Shown here: in pieces, positions 27,685-32,775 of the stretch
How the letters are laid out: each line of letters begins with the position of its first letter
Numbering within the stretch: the stretch's first letter is position 1
DNA from: Opitutaceae bacterium
GTDB taxonomy: Bacteria; Verrucomicrobiota; Verrucomicrobiia; Opitutales; Opitutaceae
DNA length: 32,775 bases
NCBI GenBank assembly: GCA_014879845.1
Contig: JACSRI010000095.1
Location: 1 to 32,775 of the forward strand
Direction: 5' to 3'
The notes under the pieces: generated by a model
Database searches by the model: none
The model's input: only the letters and a program-made list of their open reading frames with translations
Told to the model about the DNA's origin: nothing
Made by a program: the position numbers and the translations under genes

Positions 27685-29883
27685 ATGCCTTCCCCCGACC
27701 CCTTGTCAGTCGCGGGCGCGCCGCCGCAGGTGCGCCTGTCCGCCCACGGCTGGACGTCGCGTCTCACGCTCGTCGTCCTCGCGGGCCTCGCGCTCGAGAC
27801 GGCTACGGGTTTCTGGACGCTGTTCGCGCCCTTTTCCCTCCTCGGGCAGTTCCAGGTGCTGCTTCACACCGTCGCAGGGCTTCTGCTCCTGACGCCTTAT
27901 GCCGCCTATCAACTGCGCCACTGGCGCGACTGGAGCGACCAGACGCTCTCCGTGGTCAAGGTCCTCGGCTATGCCGCGATGGTCGTGACGCTGGGGTGCA
28001 TGGCCAGCGGGCTCGTCGTCTCAGCCCAGGCGCTGGTCGGGCGGCGTATCACCGTGTTTTGGGATCGGATACATCTGACCACGGGCCTGGCGACCGGCGC
28101 CCTCGTGGTCATCCACCTCATCATGGCCTGGGTGCGCCGCCGCGACCACCTGGCCCGTCTCGACGGATTCCCGTCCGCGCTGCGCCGCCGGCGTCGGCTC
28201 GGAGTCGCCGTGCTCGCCGCGCTCTACGCCGCCGTCGTGCTGGCACTGTCGCTCGCGCCCCGCGTGGCGGCGACACTGCCGATGCCCACGGACTACACCA
28301 TGCCGGAGTATGCTCAGCAGTTCGCCGAGTATCGCGGCAGCCCCTTCGCGCCGAGCTTTGCGCGCACATCCACGGGCGGGTTGGTCAACCCCGCCGTCCT
28401 CGGCGGCTCCGACTCCTGCGGCACCGCCGGCTGCCACGAGCAGATCCACCACGAGTGGCTGCCGAGCGCCCACCGATTCTCCGCGATGAATCCGCCGTTC
28501 CAGGCGGTGCAGAGGAGCTTTGCGGACGACCGCCACCCGGCCGAGACGCGTTACTGCGCGGGGTGCCACGACCCGATCTCGCTCTTCGCCGGCGCGAAGG
28601 ACATCCACAACCTCAGCCTTTCCGCGCCCGGCATGCAGGAGGGCATTTCCTGCATCGTCTGCCACACCATCTCGCACGTCGATGAGCGGGGTAACGCCGA
28701 CTACGTGCTCACGCCACCCGCGCGTTACCTCGGCGAGGGCACGACCGGCCTGACCAAACGCATCTCCGACTTCCTGATACGCGCCTACCCGCGCCAGCAT
28801 CTCGCCGACTACGACCGGAACATCCTGCGCACCCCCGAGTTCTGCGGCGCGTGCCACAAGCAGGTCATCCCCGAGGCGCTCAACCGCTTCGGCGCGAGCC
28901 CGGCGCAGAACCAGTTCGACGAGTGGCGCAAGAGCCATTGGCACAACTCGATGGAACCGGACAAGTCGCTGAGTTGCCGCGACTGCCACATGCGCCTGGT
29001 CCACGGGTCGACCGATCCCGGCGCCGGCGAAGGCGGCGACCTGCGGCGCGCGGCCGGCGACGGCGCACACCGCCACCACGGGACGATCGCAACCAATCTC
29101 TTCATGCCCGAAGTGCTCCAGCTGCCGGAGCGCGAGCGCCACGTCGCGCTCACGCGCGACTGGATCGAGGGCCGCACGGTCATCCCCGAGATCGCGCATC
29201 TCTGGCCCGAGGGCCCGGTGGCTGCGGTTGAGATCGAGGCCCCGGCGACGGCCGCGCCCGGCGAGATCCTCGAGTTCTCGGTCTCGATTCGCAATCGCAA
29301 GGCCGGGCACAACTTCATCACCGGCCCGCTCGATTTCCTGCGCGCCTGGCTGCACGTGACGGTGGAGGACGCCGATGGACACCGGCTCGCCGAATGGGGT
29401 GGGATCGATCCAGTGACGCGCGACATCCTCGATGAGCCCGGCGCGATCCACGAGGCCGGTCGCCCGCGCGACGCCGGCACGCTCGTGCTCGAGAGTATTC
29501 CCGTCGACGACCAGGGCGCACCGATCCTCCGGCACGAGCTGTGGCGCAAGGCCGGTGCCGCCGCCACACGCATCGTGGTCGCGCGCTACAGCGACCGACA
29601 GGTCTACCGCGTAGCCGTGCGCGACGGCGCGCGGAGTCCGTTGCGCGTACGCGCCGACCTGAACTTCCGCCGCTACCGGCAGGAGTTTCTCAACCTCGTG
29701 CTCCCGGAGATGGAAAGCGAGAGCGGCGTCTATCAGCCGACGCTAACCAAGGACTCGGCCACGCGCGAAATCCCGCTCGCCGACGCCGTCGCTCCGGCCT
29801 CCGCATCCGCGCCCGCGGCCGCCAGGAGCGATGGACCGAGCGCTCCGCTCGCTGCCGCAGCACCCTCGATCCGCGCACGCTGA
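27685..29883 (+). CDS. Membrane b-type cytochrome fused to a five-site multiheme cytochrome c
   Basis: 732 residues. The N-terminal 195 residues form about five membrane helices (near 26-47, 53-75, 88-113, 128-150, 172-194). His61 and His79 in or near helix 2, and His130 and His144 in helix 4, are well placed to bind two b hemes. The exported part has a CX4CH site (Cys245-His251) and four CXXCH sites: CAGCH 291, CIVCH 323, CGACH 387, CRDCH 431, with additional His residues for bis-His ligation. This resembles the cytochrome c554/NrfB-like multiheme class. The final 270 residues are a beta-rich domain (EILEFSVSIRNRKAGHNFIT) and an Ala/Ser/Pro-rich tail. It probably passes electrons between the quinone pool and a periplasmic partner; the direction and substrate are unknown. 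It is preceded by a Crp/Fnr-type site and followed after five bases by the FG-GAP gene. Confidence 0.85.
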   Translation: MPSPDPLSVAGAPPQVRLSAHGWTSRLTLVVLAGLALETATGFWTLFAPFSLLGQFQVLLHTVAGLLLLTPYAAYQLRHWRDWSDQTLSVVKVLGYAAMVVTLGCMASGLVVSAQALVGRRITVFWDRIHLTTGLATGALVVIHLIMAWVRRRDHLARLDGFPSALRRRRRLGVAVLAALYAAVVLALSLAPRVAATLPMPTDYTMPEYAQQFAEYRGSPFAPSFARTSTGGLVNPAVLGGSDSCGTAGCHEQIHHEWLPSAHRFSAMNPPFQAVQRSFADDRHPAETRYCAGCHDPISLFAGAKDIHNLSLSAPGMQEGISCIVCHTISHVDERGNADYVLTPPARYLGEGTTGLTKRISDFLIRAYPRQHLADYDRNILRTPEFCGACHKQVIPEALNRFGASPAQNQFDEWRKSHWHNSMEPDKSLSCRDCHMRLVHGSTDPGAGEGGDLRRAAGDGAHRHHGTIATNLFMPEVLQLPERERHVALTRDWIEGRTVIPEIAHLWPEGPVAAVEIEAPATAAPGEILEFSVSIRNRKAGHNFITGPLDFLRAWLHVTVEDADGHRLAEWGGIDPVTRDILDEPGAIHEAGRPRDAGTLVLESIPVDDQGAPILRHELWRKAGAAATRIVVARYSDRQVYRVAVRDGARSPLRVRADLNFRRYRQEFLNLVLPEMESESGVYQPTLTKDSATREIPLADAVAPASASAPAAARSDGPSAPLAAAAPSIRAR

Positions 29884-29888
29884 AACCG

Positions 29889-31739
29889 ATGTCCGCCCGT
29901 CCGCGCCTCTCGCCGCGCCAGCGCCGTCTCGTGCTGGCCACCGTCGCCACCGTGGCCGGCACGAGCTTGATCGGCCTCGCCGTCTGGTGGATCGAGGCGC
30001 GCCGCAGCACCGATCTCGCCGACGCCCGCGCCGGCGTGACCTCGACCTTCACCGCGGAGGCGCGCGCCGCGACCACGCCCGTGCGCTTCACCGACGTGAC
30101 CGCGGCCGCCGGCATCGCGATGCGTCACGGCGCGTCCGCCCGCCGACGCGCCCTGCCGGAGGACAACGCCTCCGGGCTCGCCTGGGGCGACTACGACGGT
30201 GATCGCTGGCCCGACCTCTATGTGGTCAACCACCCGGGAATCCTTGGCGATCCGGCCGATCCCGCCCACGCCAACCGCCTTTTCCGCAACCGTGGCGACG
30301 GCACCTTCGAGGACGTGACCGAACTCGCCGGCGTGGGCGACGCCGCCGGCTTCGGCATGGGCGCGACCTTTGTCGACTACGACGCCGACGGCCACCTCGA
30401 CCTGCACGTGACCAATCTCGGCACCGATCGCCTGTATCGTAACAATGGCGACGGCACTTTCACCGATGTGGCCGCGCGGGCGGGCGTGGCCAGCCCGCTC
30501 TGGAGCACCGGCGCGGCCTGGGGCGACTACGATCGCGACGGGCATGTCGACGTCTACGTCTGCCACTACGTCGACTACGACGCCGCCGGACGCGAGCCGC
30601 CCGCCGCCGTCGGCAGCTCGGGTCGCGCCGGCGACTACGAGGCGCCCTACACCATCAATCCCAGCGCCTTCAATCCGCAGCCCAACACCCTGTATCGCAA
30701 CCGCGGCGACGGCACCTTCGAGGACGTCACCCGCGCGACCCGTGTCGCCGACCCCGACGGCCGCAGCCTCTCGGCCACCTTCTGCGACCTCGACGGGGAC
30801 GGATGGCTCGACCTCTACGTGGCCAACGACGTCTCGCCCAATCGCCTCTTCCGCAACACCGGTGGCGACTACGCGGCCACCGGCCCGGGCGAAACCGGGG
30901 AGGACTTTCCCGTCACTTTCATCGACCTCTCCGCCTTCACCGGCACGGCCGACACGCGGGGCTCGATGGGCATCTCGGTCGGCGATTTCGGCGGGCTGGC
31001 CGGGGAGGCCGACGATCTGCCCGACCTCTTCCTCTCCCACTGGCTCGCCCAGGAGAACGCCCTCTACCTCAGCCTGCGCGGCCGGTCGGGGCAGCTCGAA
31101 TACCGCGACCGCGCCCGCCCGCTGCGTCTCGGTGAGGTCTCGATCGACCGCGTCGGCTGGGGCACGGCCGTGCTCGACATCGACCTCGACGGACGCGCCG
31201 ACATCGCGGTGGCCAACGGCAGCACGCTCGAGCGGCCTGAGGACGGTTACCGGCTCAAGCCCGAGCCAATGTTTCTCTTCGTCAACGACGGCGACGGATT
31301 CCGCGACATCGCACCCATCGCCGGCGAGGCGACCGCCATCCCGCGCAATGCCCGCGGACTCGCTGCGGCGGACTTCGACTGCGACGGCGACATCGATCTC
31401 GCCCTCGCCGTCAACCAGGGCAGTCCGGTGTTGCTGCGCAACGACACCGAACGCGGCGGCCACCACGCACTCAGCATCAGACTCGCGGGTCCGGAGGCGC
31501 TCGCACGCGGCGCCCGCATCGAGGTGCATCAGGGCACCCGACATCAGCTGCGCTGGTGGGCGGCCGACGTTTCCTACCTCAGCGGCCATGCGGCGGAATC
31601 GATCTTCGGCCTGGGCGACAGCCCGCGCGCCGATCTCGTGCGCGTGCGCTGGATGGATGGCCGCGTGACGGAGATTCGCGACGTGCCGGCCGGAGACGTG
31701 CGCCTCGCGCACGCCGATGCTGTCATGCCCGCTCCATGA
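29889..31739 (+). CDS. Exported FG-GAP/VCBS repeat protein with ASPIC/UnbV domain
   Basis: 616 residues of the CRTAC1-like type. The start at ATG 29889 lies five bases after the cytochrome stop, indicating one operon. An Arg-rich N-terminus and one helix (about 14-33, LVLATVATVAGTSLIGLAVW) form a signal anchor. At least six calcium-loop repeats follow, forming a beta-propeller: DYDGDRWPDLY, DYDADGHLDLH, DYDRDGHVDVY, DLDGDGWLDLY, DIDLDGRADIA and DCDGDIDLA. The last 70 residues (ARGARIEVHQGTRHQLRWW, then SYLSGHAAESIFGLGD and VRVRWMDGRVTEI) are the ASPIC/UnbV module. The protein is likely extracytoplasmic and calcium-stabilised. It has no catalytic motif I recognise; a scaffold or partner role for the multiheme cytochrome is inferred from the operon. 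Its last 17 bases overlap the convergent regulator gene. Confidence 0.88.
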   Translation: MSARPRLSPRQRRLVLATVATVAGTSLIGLAVWWIEARRSTDLADARAGVTSTFTAEARAATTPVRFTDVTAAAGIAMRHGASARRRALPEDNASGLAWGDYDGDRWPDLYVVNHPGILGDPADPAHANRLFRNRGDGTFEDVTELAGVGDAAGFGMGATFVDYDADGHLDLHVTNLGTDRLYRNNGDGTFTDVAARAGVASPLWSTGAAWGDYDRDGHVDVYVCHYVDYDAAGREPPAAVGSSGRAGDYEAPYTINPSAFNPQPNTLYRNRGDGTFEDVTRATRVADPDGRSLSATFCDLDGDGWLDLYVANDVSPNRLFRNTGGDYAATGPGETGEDFPVTFIDLSAFTGTADTRGSMGISVGDFGGLAGEADDLPDLFLSHWLAQENALYLSLRGRSGQLEYRDRARPLRLGEVSIDRVGWGTAVLDIDLDGRADIAVANGSTLERPEDGYRLKPEPMFLFVNDGDGFRDIAPIAGEATAIPRNARGLAAADFDCDGDIDLALAVNQGSPVLLRNDTERGGHHALSIRLAGPEALARGARIEVHQGTRHQLRWWAADVSYLSGHAAESIFGLGDSPRADLVRVRWMDGRVTEIRDVPAGDVRLAHADAVMPAP

Positions 31740-32172
31740 CGGCACGGCGGACGCATGTCAGCGGCCGGGCCGCCGCCGGCACGGCAAGTGTCGTGTCCCG
31801 CAGGAAGCGAATCCAGCGGCTCGTGACGCCGTGGAGCGAGGCGTGCAGCGGACACGGTGCCATCGCCTCATTCCCGACGGCCCCGAGCGGGCAGCGCACA
31901 TGGGGCTTCGCCGACTCGAACACCGCCGCTATCTCGGCCAGCGAGATGTCCTGAGGCGATCGCGAGAGGCGGTAGCCGCCGTGCAGTCCGCGCGTCCCCC
32001 GGACGAGGCCCGCATGCGCGAGCCGCCCGAGGATCTTGGCCACGAACGCACGCGGCAGCCGCTGCTGGCGCGCGACTTCGCAGGCGGTGAGGCAACCGGC
32101 GTCGGCACCGGCCGCGCGGGCAAGGCACGCCATGACCCAGAATGCCGACCAGGTCGTCCGACGACAGTGCAT
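31723..32172 (-). CDS. Rrf2-family transcriptional regulator with altered cysteine cluster
   Basis: 149 residues from ATG 32172; GTG 32181 would add three. A winged helix-turn-helix of the Rrf2 family: EVARQQRLPRAFVAKILGRL (about 32-51), then GLVRGTRGLHGGYRLSRSPQ (about 55-74), the standard wing. Members such as IscR and NsrR bind an iron-sulfur cluster through three cysteines in the next loop. Here that loop, CPLGAVGNEAMAPCPLHASL, has only Cys94 and Cys107; the middle Cys is absent, although Cys3, Cys16, Cys27, Cys31 and Cys140 occur elsewhere. It could bind a cluster with an unusual ligand, sense redox by disulfide, or be cluster-free. It follows the DUF2249 gene by 21 bases (12 from GTG) on the same strand and is convergent with, and overlaps, the FG-GAP gene. 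Confidence 0.85.
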   Translation of the reverse strand: MHCRRTTWSAFWVMACLARAAGADAGCLTACEVARQQRLPRAFVAKILGRLAHAGLVRGTRGLHGGYRLSRSPQDISLAEIAAVFESAKPHVRCPLGAVGNEAMAPCPLHASLHGVTSRWIRFLRDTTLAVPAAARPLTCVRRAVMERA

Positions 32173-32193
32173 CAGGGACACAGTACGCCAGCG

Positions 32194-32706
32194 TCAACTT
32201 GCGACGGCACGCGACGGTCCCGCGGGAGCATGCCGGACCGAGACGATCCACGTCCCCTCGCCCGCGTATTCGCAGAAGTGCTCGAGCCCGCGACGCCGCA
32301 GGCCGCGCAGCACGGTGTCCGGCCGTCCACGCACACACCCGTGCACGACCGAGCCCTGCCGCCCGGTTTCGAGGGCCGCGAGCAGACGCCGGGCAGCCCG
32401 GTCCGGCTGCGGCGCGAGGCGCACGACCGAGGCCAGCGCCGGCGACCGCGGAACCTCGCGTCGATGAAGCGGATCTGGGCCCAGCCGGCGCACCGCGACG
32501 TGGCAGCGTCCGGCCGGATCACCCACCCGATTCCACGCGAAGACGCCCTCGCGGGAGTGGAAGAACTTGTGCAGCAGCGCCAGCGGCATCGTCGGAGCGA
32601 CGAGCAGCAGCACCGTGCCGACCTCGAGGGCGGCCCAGGCAAAGGCCAGCGCTTCCTCGTGCTCGGCTTCGGGGATGGTGGTGAGATCCAGGCGTGACTC
32701 GGACAT
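32194..32706 (-). CDS. Protein with two TusA-like DUF2249 domains
   Basis: 170 residues from ATG 32706 (MSESRLDLTTIPEAEHEEAL); the frame extends upstream but with unrelated sequence. Domain one (about 5-76) fits DUF2249: LDLTTIPEAEHEEALAFAWA, LLLVAPTMPLALLHKFF, then FAWNRVGDPAGRCHVAVRRL. Domain two (about 85-157) repeats the layout with a TusA-like sequence: PQPDRAARRLLAALETGRQG, RGRPDTVLRGLRRRGL, EYAGEGTWIVSVRHA. DUF2249 proteins are small cytoplasmic proteins often found next to Rrf2 regulators, hemerythrins and nitric-oxide or denitrification genes; their biochemical role is unknown. Here it forms a two-gene unit with an Rrf2 regulator. A TTGAC half-site lies about 30 bases upstream of the start (32736-32740), within the last 69 bases of the window, where I see no further gene. 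Confidence 0.78.
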   Translation of the reverse strand: MSESRLDLTTIPEAEHEEALAFAWAALEVGTVLLLVAPTMPLALLHKFFHSREGVFAWNRVGDPAGRCHVAVRRLGPDPLHRREVPRSPALASVVRLAPQPDRAARRLLAALETGRQGSVVHGCVRGRPDTVLRGLRRRGLEHFCEYAGEGTWIVSVRHAPAGPSRAVAS

Positions 32707-32775
32707 AGGCCAGGGGTGCGCGGGTTGGGACGGGGTTGACTGCGACCATGATTCCGACAGCAGGCGCATCGCCCC

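Overview
The window is a GC-rich chromosomal segment, most likely from an Opitutaceae-like member of the Verrucomicrobiota. The pointers are the split ImuA/ImuB/DnaE2 mutagenesis operon, a candidate 14-bp operator that partly fits the verrucomicrobial LexA pattern, dispersed palindromic repeats of the 'ccacagaggacacggagg' and 'gcggagtgcggagt' kind, a duplicated C-terminal beta domain of the type seen on many exported Opitutaceae proteins, and an FG-GAP/ASPIC protein. This taxonomic call is inference from content; no database was searched.

Layout. (1) 1-529: a 5'-truncated tRNA-Ser(UGA), followed by a non-coding stretch packed with palindromes. (2) 530-6605: a DNA-damage mutagenesis operon (imuA, imuB, dnaE2/imuC), interrupted or padded by three different palindromic repeat families, two of which are translated inside DnaE2. 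(3) 6778-9841: a small exported protein of unknown function, then a membrane-bound proton-pumping pyrophosphatase whose key residue predicts potassium independence. (4) 9960-17995: a carbohydrate-related block with a small protein resembling the phospholipase A2 His-Asp core, an exported PQQ-type sugar dehydrogenase fused to a diheme cytochrome module, a GH9 endoglucanase, an apparently exported SAM hydroxide adenosyltransferase, and a pectate-lyase-like exported protein. (5) 18070-25777, minus strand: a complete group-2 Mrp cation/proton antiporter operon (A-B fused, C, D, E, F, G) preceded by a second, unrelated Na+/H+ antiporter. (6) 26150-27367: a DUF1015 protein. (7) 27685-32706: a respiratory and redox-sensing block. 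It has a b-type membrane cytochrome fused to a five-motif multiheme cytochrome c with a perfect TTGAC-N4-GTCAA Crp/Fnr-type palindrome upstream, an FG-GAP/ASPIC exported partner, and convergent to these an Rrf2-type regulator with a double DUF2249 protein.

How the parts work together. The pyrophosphatase builds a proton gradient, while Mrp and the second antiporter exchange Na+ for H+, which suggests life with notable sodium or pH stress. The GH9 enzyme, the pectate-lyase-like protein and the sugar dehydrogenase point to plant or algal polysaccharide breakdown. The last block looks like an anaerobic or nitrogen-oxide-responsive electron-transfer module (inference). It is the best candidate here for an undescribed system, together with the repeat-riddled SOS mutagenesis operon.
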